Below, piece after piece: positions 34,504 through 47,800 of a DNA stretch of 64,000 nt; the first letter of the stretch is position 1, and each line of letters starts with the position of its first letter. Made by a program: the position numbers and the translations under genes. The notes below the pieces were generated by a model that searched no databases, was not told the DNA's origin, and saw nothing but the letters and a program-made list of their open reading frames with translations. The stretch comes from Plectrocnemia conspersa (taxonomy: Eukaryota; Arthropoda; Insecta; Trichoptera; Polycentropodidae). Location of the stretch: positions 1,488,001-1,552,000 of the forward strand of contig VTFK01000188.1 of the NCBI GenBank assembly GCA_009617715.1, read 5' to 3'.

Positions 34504-36602
34504 GTTATATCATTTAATAAAAAATAATTTAATCGTATAAAAATAAATGGGCTTATTCGAAGGTATATTTTCATAACAACTTAAGCGCTTTATGCTTTTT
34601 TTTAAAGATTTAACACATTTGAATTACCACAATGTTATAAATAGTGAAAAAGCTCCCCATAATATTCGTAACAAACCGTTAGTCAGAATACTGATAATAT
34701 CGAGACCGTAGAAATAACAAAATAATTTATTTTGCGTCTTTAAAGTTAATTACTAAACTTGGAAACGGAGTAACCGAGAGCTTAATTAGAAGACCTCAGA
34801 CCCTCATTGAAACCTTTCGCGATAAACTTGGAACCTGATAGCTGATAAAAGTCATCGAGTTTCATTGTGGATTTCAGACCCTCCTAGAAACCTTCATAAT
34901 AATGGGAGTTTCATCCAGATTCGCCAATTAAGTATTGATCGCAAACATCTTTTGACCAGATTTCCGAATAGAATGATTCAATACATTCACATTGGTTTGT
35001 CAATATTTCTTAAAAAAATACAGTCGCCTAGATTACGTTGTAATACAGGAAAAATAAGTTGCTAGATTGTATTTATGTTATCTAATCAACCATTTTTTTG
35101 TAATAAATTAAAAAAAGCCCTTTTAATGTAAGATTAGGTTTTTCTGATTTTAAGAGAACGAGGTGTTATTTTAAAAAAAATAATATTTCGAATAGTAAAT
35201 AATGAAGAGTTTATTCCAGAATATTTTAATCATTGCTCAATATTTAGATGATCAGTAATAAACTTATTAATAAAATTATTTTATATAAAACATCAAAAAC
35301 AAACTCAACATTCAACTCATGATCCCTTATGCCCACAACAAAAAAAGCTGGTATTATTGTTTATGCTGACAATTAGTAGATCGTTTAAATAGGCATTTTA
35401 AGTTAAAATCGATTATTTCAAAACATGTATGTATATGTTAAAAAAAGTTAGTCCTTAAAGCTTAAAAATAGTTCGTTATGTTTTTGATTCTCATTTTATT
35501 TTAATTTTAATATAATTGCTATGTTTTTAATTAAGTTTTATTGTGTATTGTAATTCATTAATTTTTTTCTTGCTATGAATGTTGTGTATATATGTAGATA
35601 TATACAGATTTTCCGCTTTCAGCTCCATCGCGATTTTCAAGACTCCAGCATCTAGTCACGTATAATTTGGCATATTTCCACATTCAACAGCCGAGGGTTA
35701 TCCGCCCCCGCACACAACAACTTAAACTATTCATGAAAGATGCCCACTAATTTAATACTGTGGCGATACTGTTTTCACACAAAGCATTCTTGGCATTATT
35801 AAATCTCCAGGCTACTTAAGACGTTTTTTTCATCTCGTAACATTAATAACCGCCCGTTATTTACAATGGCCGTACAAATATTTGTATTTCATCGGCTGTA
35901 AATCGATTCGCTTTAAGGGAATAATGGATTTCGAGGAGATTTAATATACATATTTTTTGTCGAAAATAATTTATATTCCATTAGCATACCCAGTGCTTCA
36001 TTAGCCTTTGAATTCGCTCACAAATCTAAATCGTTCCCTGGGTTTAAAAATATATAGCCAGACTATGCTAATGGGAAACATTTAAGTAATTGAATTCTCG
36101 AGTGAGTTTCTTTAAAACTCGGGATAATGTTCCGGATCGCCACTTGACCAAAATTCGAGTCCAATTGGGTCTTTTCTAATTATTACGGTCAAAGTTAGCC
36201 ACAATTTCACGGGACGCTTCAGCTGCAAACGGTACGAAATGTATGGTACTCTCTTACTTTTCGGCGTGTAAATGTTTTAACGTTTCGCATAAAGAACCCT
36301 AATTAATGCGATCTCGTTAAAACTTTACAGCTGTAACTTCGTGCTTGCGGTGGCGCGGTTAACTTTTTTTGCACATGCAGTTCTTAATTTACAAATTGAA
36401 TAATTTGCACTGTAACTTTTTAATTAGGACTGCTTCTAAAACTGCCATGCGTTGTTGATGAAAAATTATAACTAATTTAACAAAGTTTTATTAATTAAAC
36501 GCACGTTATTCAGCTTTAAACGACCATGAAATCTCACTTCTGTGTGGGCATAAAATAAATATTTCCCCATTTTTTTTATAAAAAATTAAAAGTTTTAAAT
36601 TT
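34504..36602. other. AT-rich DNA with island at about 35590-36370
   Basis: No gene recognised. The island is near 42-45% GC with CpGs (GGTTATCCGCCCCCGCAC, TCACGGGACGCTTCAGCTGC) and lacks repeats or long frames; possibly conserved non-coding DNA. Confidence 0.35.
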
Positions 36603-36835
36603 TAATGCAGTCTCGTGGCTCGTTTCTGCTGCTGTGTCTCTCCCTTCTGTGATCAAGTGGAAAATATTTTATACTGCTGGTTTGCGAGACAATGGCATCA
36701 CTTCTTGGACACATCCACGAAATGTGTTCACGCCTTAAAAGATAAACGGTCCAAATGAAAACTCCGGCGATTGGTATACAAGTGGTAAAATAACAATAGT
36801 ATTATTCGCAAGGTTAAAATATACTATTTTTGGTT
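36603..36835 (-). mobile_element. LTR-like dispersed block, partial copy C
   Basis: Matches the central part of copies A and B: GTCTCGTGGCTCGTTTCTGC, a TATA-like CAGCAGTATAAAATATTT on the minus strand (about 36664-36681), ATGGCATCACTTCTTGGACAC, and GAAAACTCCGGCGATTGGTA. Both ends of the family are missing. Confidence 0.55.
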
Positions 36836-38998
36836 TGAAAGTAAATGTATAAATATATAATACATATATTTTAATTTTCAAAGCTAACATAGGTTTATCT
36901 AAATCGTGGTTATTTTCCCATTTCTATTATTCCAACATTCGCAAATAGTTTTTACGACGATTGAACACGTCAAATCGTCTATTATATTCCATATACATTA
37001 ATAAAAAATCGCAGAGACCGTTTATATTATAATAAGTATAGTACTGATAAGGAAATTAGAACGGAAGTTCGTACGTATTCACGCGCTACCGATTTCGGTT
37101 ACTTTTATAACCCATTGAGCTAATTGCTACACACGTCGTTCGCATAAAATCCTTTTCATATTCATCAGACACAAGACGCGATTATTGTTTGACGAGAAAG
37201 TAAGACGAAGAGAGAGAAAGAAAAAAATGACACGTCATTACGAATTCTGGTGACAAGTGTCATTAGATACGGAAAAGTGAAAGGCTCCGAGATTTCCGCG
37301 TCCGGATGTCCTGTCGGCTCTTCCGCTTTTTCCGGAACCCAAAAGAATAATCTTTGTGACATTTTCGTACGACACTAACAAGCTCTTTCATTTATTCGGA
37401 CGTTTTCGGGTTTATAAATGGGATTTGAAACAAATTTAATTTAAAACGGAATTAACGAGTTTCGAGGGGCTTATTTCTAAAATAGCTTTTTTATTATTAA
37501 GATTTAGAGAAATCTATTAATTAAGATTAAATAACGCCAGCAATAGTATTTACATATCTAAGTATAAATATTTATCAAACCCCCCCCATAAGACCATTTT
37601 ATTATTCGTTACCCTTTTGGGGTTAAACTCGTGGGCGTCTAATTTACGGCCTTGTTTCGCTCCATTAATTTTCCATTTGTTACTATAAAATTATTTCATT
37701 ATGTGCATTTTAATGTGCAGAAGTCAGATTGCGTATGTATATTTATGTAATTAAACAAACATTGAATGTGAGTTTTTTGTACAATTTTATGGCATAGTCG
37801 TAAAAATAATGAACGCGTTATAATAAAACACTAGCTCTCGAGAGGAATTTTAAAGACCAATGAAAGTGAAACATTACTTGATTTGCTCATAAATTAAAGA
37901 TACATCTTCACTTTCTGGCAATTAATTACATAAACCAATTATAAAATTGAGCTCTCGCAAAATCGTATTTTACTACTGTGTTAGCACATAATATTATCGA
38001 TCAATTTATTCTCTGTTAGGTTTAATTTATTATTTTATAAATTAAATGATAATAAAAATATACTTGTCCATAATTTAACAAATAAACATGTAATAGTTTT
38101 GCAACTGTAAAAGAATTTCATTTATTAATAATTAAAAATTTATGTTTTTCCGTAATATTAGAAAGTTTATTTAAAATTATAATACTAATTAACATGAATA
38201 ATTTGCCCTTCTAGATAAGATGGAATTTGTTAAAATTTGATAAAAATCTCATTTAAATTTAACTTACAACCTTTAGTCTGTAGCAAAATGACGATACAAC
38301 TTTAGGTTAATTAAATTTTGTTTGTAATTCGAAACAAATTGTATGGTTATAAATTAACATAAATAATAACAACCAGAAACTTAATATTAAAATATTAGTT
38401 TAGGGTTGAACTTTAAATAAATATTGTATTATATTACACAAGAGCAGGCATTAACAATCTCGTAGTTATGTAATATACGTTTATTTTATGGCTGTTTGGG
38501 TAAATTAGCTATGATAATATAATTAGAAATGAAAGCTGCTAGATTAAGCCAAATCGAATTTGATGATTCAATTATGCTAAAACTGACTTTTAAATTCTAG
38601 TATTTTCTGAAAATGGTTTATATCAGTTTGATTTATTTTATAAAAAAATTTAAAGAATTCTTTTACGATACAAAATAAAATAAATGTAAATAATTAACCA
38701 AAAGTTGCTTTTTAAATAAAACGTTTATTTTATTGCAATAATAATTTTACAAATATACAATACATGTTATTGGCTTATAATTATTTTTATGTTTACTATT
38801 TTACTATTAGCTACAATATATTATATAAAAAATAAAGAATATAGAAAAAGAGTAGGTGGTTACATTTTGAAAGGAGAAAAATAAAAAAATCTTATACAAT
38901 TTTAGGAGAATAAAAAAGTAAAGAAAAACAATGGATTAGGTGCTAATTTAAATATATTAAGCTTTAGACATAAAATAACAATTTATTGTTATTTCGTC
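36836..38998. other. AT-rich DNA with lower-AT patch at about 37080-37470
   Basis: The patch contains a purine tract (GAAGAGAGAGAAAGAAAAAA, about 37206-37226) and a GC-richer part (TTTCCGCGTCCGGATGTCC). Elsewhere there is nothing but AT-rich sequence. No exon seen. Confidence 0.35.
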
Positions 38999-40310
38999 AT
39001 ATACACAGATTTTGAAAAAGCATTTGATAAAGTTAACCATGCTTTACTTGTAAAAAAGTTATCTAATTTCGGGTTTTCTGAAGATCTCATAAATCTATTC
39101 TCAAATTACTTGACCAATAGATATCAATTCGTCAGGTATAATAACTTTTTTCAGAACGATATAAGACTGGAATACCTCAAGGATCCAATTTGGGTCCATT
39201 GTTGTTTTATTGTTCATTAATGACATAGAAACAGCAATAGAGCATTCAGATTTTTTTATTATATGCAGATGACTTGAAAATTTACAAGAAAATGCATTCG
39301 ATTTCTGATTCCCTCGACCTACAGGAGGATCTCAACTCTATATGGAAATGGGCTTGCTATAATCAATTGCCTTTCAGTGTAAAGAAATGTCACACATTTT
39401 TTCATTTTCAAGGTCGTTAACGCCGGCAAAATATTCATACTATCTAGGCGGATATTTTTTGGAAATGTTTTCTTCAACTAAGGATTTAGGAGTGACTTTC
39501 GAAGAACGTTGGAAATTTAGTCAGCACATTGCAGAGACTCATAGCAAATCCTTAAAAATGCTCGGTTTTATATTGAGAAATGCGCGTTACTTCAGGAATA
39601 CTTTAGTATTGCGCACTCTTTATGATACTCTAGTCCGCAGCATACTAGAAACTAGCTCCATCATTTGGATCCCAGGCGTAATGAATCAATGTAATGAATT
39701 GAAGCTGAAAAAAAAGTACAACGTAAATTTCTTCGATATTTATACTTGAAGGAATACGGGTATTATCCGTTCTTGTTTCCCAGTGCTTTTATTTTGGGAG
39801 CCCTAGGATACGTTTCTTTGTCGACTCGCAGAAGTGTTTATGTAATTAAACACTTCTGGAAATTGCTCAAGGGCATCGTAGACAATCCTTCAGTGCTCGA
39901 GCAGCTTCAAATGTGGGCTCCTGAAGGTGGTTATAGTTTTCGGTCGCGTCCACTATTCTTGCCTGTTAAGTGTAGAACTGGAACACTTGCCAACTCTTCT
40001 CTGGCCAAGGCTATTTATCTGCTCAATTCTGTCCATAGTAATATTGACATTTTCTCTTGCACATATGGAGTTTTGGTTCAGTTCGTATGGGACAATGCAC
40101 ACCTGTTGAGGTGATTTGTGTCTGTTGTTTTGTCTTGTTTTTTGTGTTTTTACTTATATGCTTTGAGTGTGTGTGTGTGATTGTGCGTATGTGAAGTTGT
40201 ATGTATGCATGCTGTATATTTGTATGTATTTGTACTTTTGACTATCGTGACGCATTGGGTATGCCTGTCAGGTCCCGGTGGTTATAATTTTAATAAATAA
40301 ATAAATAAAA
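38999..40310 (+). mobile_element. 5'-truncated LINE, family 1
   Basis: Copy of a CR1/Jockey-group non-LTR retrotransposon. It begins inside the reverse transcriptase at ATACACAGATTTTGAAAAAG and ends with a (TG)n-containing 3' region. The 3' hairpin is slightly worn (ATCGTGAC at 40244-40251 against GGTCCCGGT at 40271-40279), followed by an (AATA)n tail. The same 3' end closes the relic at 20102-20862, and its last 370 bp recur at 42537-42905. Confidence 0.88.
39005..40114 (+). pseudogene. LINE reverse transcriptase, C-terminal part (frameshifted)
   Basis: In order: TDFEKAFDKVNHALLVKKL (RT block 3), then TGIPQGSNLGPLL, LLYADDLKIYKK (catalytic Y-A-D-D at 39262-39273) and LQEDLNSIWKWACYNQLPFS. 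These need several frame changes to read through. 39387-39749 then gives SSTKDLGVTFEERWKF and RTLYDTLVRSILE, and 39746-40114 gives LKEYGYYPFLFPSAFILG and IVDNPSVLEQL. The order and motifs are those of the RT plus C-terminal tail of insect CR1/Jockey-type elements. The endonuclease half is absent. It is not functional. Confidence 0.88.
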
Positions 40311-40924
40311 ATTTTATGTTTTCATCTAAATTTATTGTTCTTATCATAGTAATGAACTTATAAAGTTGAATAAAAAATACTTTTTCAATTGCCACTAAAT
40401 TTTATGTTATAAAATAATAAAAAATATAAATGGTTTCCTAAAATATTGTTTTCGGATTTGATATTACTTCTTCAGGTTTCTCAAGATACACATTAATTAA
40501 TTTTTTAGTGGCTTCTTGTTTTATCGCATTGCCCTAATTGATATTCGAAAGTTTTTTAATTTATTTTTTATATAATGTATTAATAAGTGCTTAATATAAA
40601 CGTAAAATGTATATTACAATTATAGCAAAAAAACTTATATCCTTGTTCCAATGGAATATAAGTGTGTGATTTGACAGTAGAGCTTAACTTTTGAATACAG
40701 TGAAACTTTGGTTCACAATAATATGATTTAGAAACGTGCTTGTATTTTAAAACAATTGTATATTAAAGCAAATTTCCACATAAAATATAATAAAAATAAT
40801 TAATTCATAATATTTTTTATTATTTATATTTATGGTAAACTTATTATTTTTTTATTTATACATATAGGAATCACTGCAGTCTATCACTGATAGCCTAATC
40901 AAACCTTTAACAAATTATCTCATT

Positions 40925-41590
40925 TAAAGAAAGTTTTTTTCGGGCTCTTTCTCATCTTTTTTAGACGAGATCTCATATGTAGCATCGTGCTGTTGCTCGT
41001 GATGCAGATCTATTAGTTATTCGATGCTCAGGTCTTGGCGATGTCCTTCCACCAACTCTTGAATATCGTTCTTACTCACTTCCAGTCCCATTTTGTCCCA
41101 AAGATAAAATTTCATTTACAATTGGTAACTTTTATTCGTTGGCAAACCTGTCAACGCAATAAGCAGAACTGAGGGTTCACTTGATAACCCCACCCCATGC
41201 TTTATCGATGATCTTGAGGCAGCTCATGATGTAGAAATTATTTTTCCAGTCTCTGAGGTTAACATTTATTTTTTGTAAAGCTTTTTGCAGTTTGAAATGA
41301 TTTTTTGATTCATGGGTTTGAGTAATGAAGTGTTGTTGGGAGGAAGAAACTTAATTATAATGAATTCGAATTCCTCCAATGAGTCGTCGTAAAAACGTAA
41401 AAAAGATATGCAGCAGCATTATCCATAACCAATTTTGAGTGACAAATTCTTTTCCGAAAGGTATGTCTTCACTGCAAGAAGAATCATTGGTTCAGTTGGG
41501 AGAAAGTGGCGCAATACATACTGCTCGGATTGCAAGACATTGCTCGTTTATCAAGTCAAAATTTATTGACTCACAATCCAAGGTTATGCG
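40925..41590 (-). pseudogene. pogo/Tigger-type transposase relic
   Basis: Read on the minus strand this is the C-terminal half of a Tc1/mariner-superfamily pogo/Tigger (jerky/CENP-B-like) transposase. First comes KTYLSEKNLSLK, then MDNAAAY whose Asp (codon 41421-41423) is the second catalytic position. FLPPNNTSLLKPMNQ follows, where the third catalytic Asp of the usual PMDQ is Asn (codon 41308-41310). The acidic tail is LWDKMGLEVSKNDIQELVEG and DLSIE...LIDLHHEQQHD, the tail usual for this group. Several frameshifts and stops separate the blocks. The DNA-binding N-terminus and inverted repeats were not found. Confidence 0.8.
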
Positions 41591-42536
41591 GTCTAAATAG
41601 TAAAAGTATATTTTATACAAAAATCAATAGATTTTGGGATAATTAATAGTAAAAAAATATGAAAAATCCTTTGTTTAACTATTTTAACCTCGTTTATTTC
41701 TCGGTCTACCGTACTTAACAACTTGACATATTTTGATTGATACACATGCGAACGTGGGAAAATAAGCAGTTGGTCAGCTGAGCAATTAGATCGACTATGA
41801 GTAATATTTATAATTTGTTATGTAGTTTAATGGTGACAAACTTAACGATTAAAACGTATGTGTAATCTTTAGGCGTGCTCCGATCCAGTGACCACAATAT
41901 TTGATTATTTAACCATAACGTATAATATAATACGCGACAATGTTTATTTTCATGTGTTATTAAATCTGACGGATCGTTAGTATGACACGCATAACATGTG
42001 GTGCATCTGACACGGCCTCAGAATAAATATAGAAGTGTGTGAACAATAGTTTCCGGTTTGGATGACTAAACGTGATCAAATGTGTAAAACATAAAATCCA
42101 ATTTTGCACATCCATTTAATGAAATTTTTCTGGAAAACAGTTCAAAGAAAATACCTAAAGCCTTTTTATTTCCCTACTGTGTTGAAGTGTCGATCAGTTG
42201 TTTTCTGTTTGATGTTTTTCAGCTGAAAATTCACACTTGTGTTCGCATGAAGCTGAAAAATCCTCAGGCTTTCACTTATAGCGTAGCGTGATAAATCAAT
42301 ATGAAGAACGCTCATATTCTCGAGCCATTAACTGCCTAGAATGCACGCACGGCTTATGCTTAGTAACGTTATTTTATTAATATTGTAAAATGTCTCACTC
42401 AAAGTTTTGGAATATAATATAAAAAATATCATCATATTTTGTGTCAAATATTGGCTTGTCTGTGATTCAATTTTTTGTATGTGTATTACAATAAATTATA
42501 ACGATGACCTTTTCTTTAAGGACTTATTATATTTCT

Positions 42537-42905
42537 TCCCAGTGCTTTTATTTTGGGAGCGCTGGAATACGTTTCTTTGTCAACTCGCATAAGTGTTTAT
42601 ATAATTAAACACTTCTGGAAATTGCTCAAAGGCATCGTAGACAACCCTTCGGTGTTTGAGCAGCTAAATGTGAGCTCCGGAAGGTGGTTATAGTTCTCGG
42701 TCGCGTCCACTGTTCTTGCCTGTAAAGTCTACAACTGGAGCACTTGCCAACTCCTCTATGGCAAAGGCCGTTTGACTGCTCAATACTGTTATAGATAGAT
42801 ATTGACATTTTTGTGCACATATAGGGATTTGGTTCATTTCATATGGGAAAATGCACACCTGTTTAGGAGATTTGTGTCTGTTTTTAATTTTAGTAAATAA
42901 ATAAA
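42537..42905 (+). mobile_element. short 5'-truncated LINE, family 1
   Basis: From TTCCCAGTGCTTTTATTTTG onward it tracks 39777-40130 closely (CACTTCTGGAAATTGCTCAA, ATCGTAGACAACCCTTC, GCACACCTGTT). It then ends in TTTTAGTAAATAAATAAATA, having lost the 3' hairpin region. It encodes only the extreme C-terminus and is frameshifted. Confidence 0.88.
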
Positions 42906-44599
42906 TATTAAGTATGACTTAATATACTGTACTGTACCTCGTGTATATAAATAGACCATTCTAGCAGACATTCGAAGATAATTACACTATTTTATTAATA
43001 TATAATTTCAGCTGTGTCGTTAGTTAATTTACAATTAAGCTTTTTTAATATATTTATAAATATTCAATTTTGTTTTAAAATATAAATAAAATTTATGATT
43101 TTTAGAAAATTTGCTTTAAAAACTACTTATTTTAGTCATAAGATGTTAAATATAAATTATGATTATTCATAACAATTTGGAAGTTTGATGTACATTTTGT
43201 TCAATAATCAGTATACAAATGTATATACCAACGTCAAGTAAAACATCGCGTGGTCTTCGAATCGTCTTGAAGATCGGACTTAACTCTCATATTCAGGTTA
43301 CAGATTCTTGCTCGAGCGCTTAAGGATCATTTCATTCGCTTTGGTCTACTTGGTGGAGCTCAGATGAATTCTAATTTATTAAGCGAAGTGATGATTCTTT
43401 GATTGGAAGTTAAAGAAAATTGTGGGCGAGTTCAATGCCCTCTAGAGTTCTGAATCGTCTGGTCAATGACAATACATTATTGTCTAATAATATTTTTGTC
43501 TATTAATTGTAATATAAAACGCGTTTTTTGTATTTGGCACCGACCATTGAATTGTTCAGGTAGTCCAATTTTTTTCAAGTGTATGGCCGTGTATCGTCTT
43601 ATAAAACTAATTGATTGATTTTTTTTTCTCGTCTGCGTAAACAATGTAATGCGTATCTGAGCAGACATCCATTAAATTCTTATCTATCCGTTTGTATAAC
43701 GTCGATTAAAATGCTTTGTTTTTAAAAGGTTTAAAGGATACATATAAAGCAATTCTTCGCAACGATCACGATCGGTCCTGACAGTTTATATTTGTCGACT
43801 TATAAAATAGAAAAAAAAAATTTTTCTGTATAAATAATAGTTATATTGTTTATTGTATAAAGTAATTATTATAAACAATTACTTTATATAATATATGTAG
43901 CATTGATATTTTTTCGTTATCATACGTAGCTTTTAATTGCAAATTTGCTTAAGTTTGCTTGATTGCTACTTAGATTCATTGATTTGAAATCCATAAATTG
44001 TATATTAATGTTATGAGTAGTTATTTTATATTGACGATAGTATGATATATAAAAGTAATGCACATTAAATGTAAAAATAAAATATTAAATCCGGTTATTT
44101 AATTTTATGCCGAAAAATTGTAAGTAAATTTAAATACAGCAAAAAAATATATTTATTCTCATTTTGCATCAAATTTAGGTAAGGTCTCAGTTTTTATGCT
44201 TTCTATTTAATTGATGTTCGATACATATATTAACCCTTTGAGTAGAGATTTAATTTAATACATTTTTTAGCATACATCTGGGAGTGAGTTAATTTTACGT
44301 ATTTTCTCATATATATTTCTGTTGTTATTTATTTATTATAATTTTACATTGCATTTATAGTAAATTAGCGATTTTCAACATTTTATTGCTTTGATTTATA
44401 TTACTACTTATTTTTTTTAGTATATATTACTAATTTCTTTCAACACTTTTCTATTAATAAATTTTATTAATTTGTTTTACATATTTTTATTATATATTAT
44501 TCGGCTTTTGTGGATTTTTTTATATCATTTAAAAAGCTCTCAATATTTTTTTATAAAATTAATATTATATATGTACATATAATGCTCTTTATTTATAGT
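42906..44599. other. AT-rich intronic DNA
   Basis: No exon or repeat family recognised. It includes a small hairpin at 43856-43888 (12-bp arms TATAAAGTAATT with a 9-base loop) and a moderately GC-richer patch at about 43240-43460. Confidence 0.4.
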
Positions 44600-44800
44600 C
44601 GATGACTAATACCCAAAAGACCTTACAAATCTTCGTGTTTTTTAATTTCGATCGTATCTAAGATAACATAATTAGTGATTATTATATATTTATAATACCG
44701 ATCGAAGACCATAGAATAAGTTTTCTTAGATTTTGCTAATCTCACGGATGAATATCGTGATGATTAATTCAAATCGAGCTTCGGTATAAAAAATTCTAAT
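44600..44800 (+). repeat. dispersed repeat C, longest + strand copy
   Basis: Shares two blocks with the inverted copy at 56935-57115: ACTAATACCC..AAAGA through TTTTTAATTTCGATCGTATC to AATTAGTGATT, and ATATCGTGATGATTAATTCA then AATCGAGCTT. The second block alone recurs at 15655-15720. No coding motif. A LINE or SINE 3' part is possible but unproven. Confidence 0.6.
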
Positions 44801-47800
44801 AAAAATGTACTTTAATTCATAGAAAATTTTATATATGTATACAAAAATAAAATATAATACTAGATATAAATTTTGCATAGTTGGCGTAAAATATAAGCAT
44901 TTTATTATTTATTTTTGGCCGATCTACTCTATTTTTTGTATAAATACGTATTGTACTGGATGTTATCTTTTTAAAATTAAGCTTAGCTATACTCTAGGAT
45001 CTATACGATCTTTTCTATTTATAATGATTTATCGTCGTAGTCAATTATTTGTTCACTTCTTTAATGCTTTCTCAATGTAATCTATATTTTTTTAGTTGGT
45101 ACAGGGTTCAATTAATTTTAAATATGAATGTAACAATAAAAGTAAAACACAAAATTGATGTGAAGTACACAAAAAGCACACATACGATTTTTAAAGCTTC
45201 ATTCTGTATTGTTGTTGTTGAAGTAAATTTTTAAATATTTTCTCGAGCAAGAAGCCGTAATGTTCACATTTTTTTTCTATATAAGGGTGTAAGATATTTT
45301 CCGAGAAAAATAATCATATCTTAAATATTTTAATCACAAACCTCATTCATACCAAAATGGAAAAAATATACACTTCGTCATCTGTTTCAATCCGTCAAAG
45401 GAGATAATCGATTTAATTTCGTACGTGTCGCAAAAGCTCTCGCTTGCGGTATTCCTTCATCCCAACTCTAAAGATGGCGGCAATCCCGCGAGATTTGGTC
45501 ATCTCGACAGCTTTGTGTTTCGGTAATTGAATTACCAAGAATTACATTGTTATCTTTGCGGCTCTAGTGCCAACGGTTGGCTCTCGCTGCTTTGTAGTCT
45601 CGTTTTAATTTCGCGCTTTGTGTGTACGTTTTCCCAGCTACGTTCTTGAGTGTCCGGAGATTTAAATTTGCAGGTGCTCACGTGCCGTCTAGGAAATTCA
45701 TTAGAAACGGGAAATTTGAAAAAAAAAACGCTTTCTGGAGAGCCTACGTGAGTGGTATTGTGTGAAAAAACGAAGGAATTAGTCCAAAAAGGAAGCTTTT
45801 GAATCGTTTTCTTTACGTATTTTAATGCATTTATACGCCATGCCTAGAATATGAATCTTTTGAAAGGTAAATAAATTATAAGAGCGAATGCTGTTGATGT
45901 ATTATATATATAATAGATAGATCTGAGATGGTTTTAGATAGGCTCAGTTCTCCTGGTTGAGTAAAAAATGGAGACCCTGAAACCAATTAGGGATAATAAA
46001 TTTATTATTTAAATATTTAGTCCAAGATAAATCAATGTTTAAATAGCCCAAAGCGTATCCAGTTCGATGGTCTGCCGCCGGTATAATTGGTGGAAAGCCG
46101 TTTTAAGAAAGAACGTCTGTCAAACGCATTTATCTTTATTTGTCAGACTTAAATTTAGAGCTGTCCTGTGTGTACATAATTTTTCTACAGGATGAAAAAG
46201 ACATTTCATTGAATAATAGCTATACAGATTATTTGTACGTAATCTTAGTTAATTCATACAGAATTATTTGTATATGTAAATATTTTTTAATAATTTATGA
46301 CGAATAAATTTAAAAATCATCAATCAATAAGACATTTTCAGCACTGTACTATCGGCGTATAGTAAAACAGTTTAGCTTCACTCATTTTCATGGTTGCCTG
46401 AGTTACGCATTGATACAAAATGTCAAATTATATATTATTAATATTAAATTTATCTTATGGAATAAACAATTCGACACGGAAATGATTAGTGAATTATTTA
46501 TTAGAAATATTGCTTTTTTTAGAGAATAACTTTCAGGCCTATTCTATATACAGCAATTAATTATTTTTTCAAGACGTTTAGCCTCTTTGGTGATCGATGT
46601 ATCCACCTGGCGTCCTCATCGAACAGATACACGTACCCTAAAAATATATTAGCGAACGAACCTATTCATCATCGGCCTTTGAAAAGGAGCGATAATTCAA
46701 TTGTGCGATATGAATTATGTAGATGGAGAAAAAAATATCCCTTTGTTGCTCATTTTCGTCAGTCACGAAACTGATGGTCAGGATTGTCTTTTTAAGGCAT
46801 CGGTGTGTGAATATGGAAAGAGCGCATGGATAGGCGATAGGGTCAACGCGCTGGTGATTTATGACTTGTGACACCTTATGACTGAGGTAAAAGGTTGTGC
46901 ACTTTGATGTGTAGTCTTAACGAACGGTGAAATCTTACGTTGTATCTGACGTTGATGTATGCACGTCGCTTATTGACAAAAGCTCGTTTGCATGCGCATA
47001 AAAATGAAATTTTAATGGGGTGTCATTCGTCAATATCTTTTTATATCTGTGGATTTATTTTTGTCTTTGATTAATGTATTATTTTTTTCGCTGTCATTGA
47101 TGATGGATTTATATTTAGACGTAGTATAATCCTTGGCTTTGGCCATTTGTTATGTGAGTCCCTTGGGGACACATTTCCAAGAGTTGAGGAACAAATCTTA
47201 TATGTGTTATCAAATAAGAAAATGTGTTTCTATCTTGAAATAAATATAAATAATATAAATGCATCGTTCTTTTTACAAAAAACTTGTAATGCATTTAGTG
47301 CCATTGCTAATTAATTACTGATTAGCAATGGCATTAAATGCATTACAAGCTATGATGTAAGAAACACTATTAAACATAAAATTATGATTCGCTTAATAAT
47401 TATTTCTTATAACATCGTCAATCGTCGTTTAATACATATTCTTATTTTCTAAATTAAATTAATATTTTTTTAATCGAATACTGTATTTTTTAGGAACTGA
47501 CGATTTTTTAACGAGTACACTACTAGCTAAGAATAATACATAAAATCGTCAAATATATTTTTTTATAATCGAGACAGCAGTTGAATAAATATGTCTTGAT
47601 CTAAGTGCCAGGGTGTTGTTTAGTAATAAATTATTATTATTCTTCTTGAGTCCGAAAACAGTTTGTATAAATACGTGAAAAATAAATGTTTAGAAACATA
47701 GTTGAAATTTATTTTAGTAGTGTCTTGTTTTATTTTTATTTAAATTTAAAAACGGAAAGTTGTTTCCCTTTACCCTGTATAAATGAGTAGCTCAAAACCT

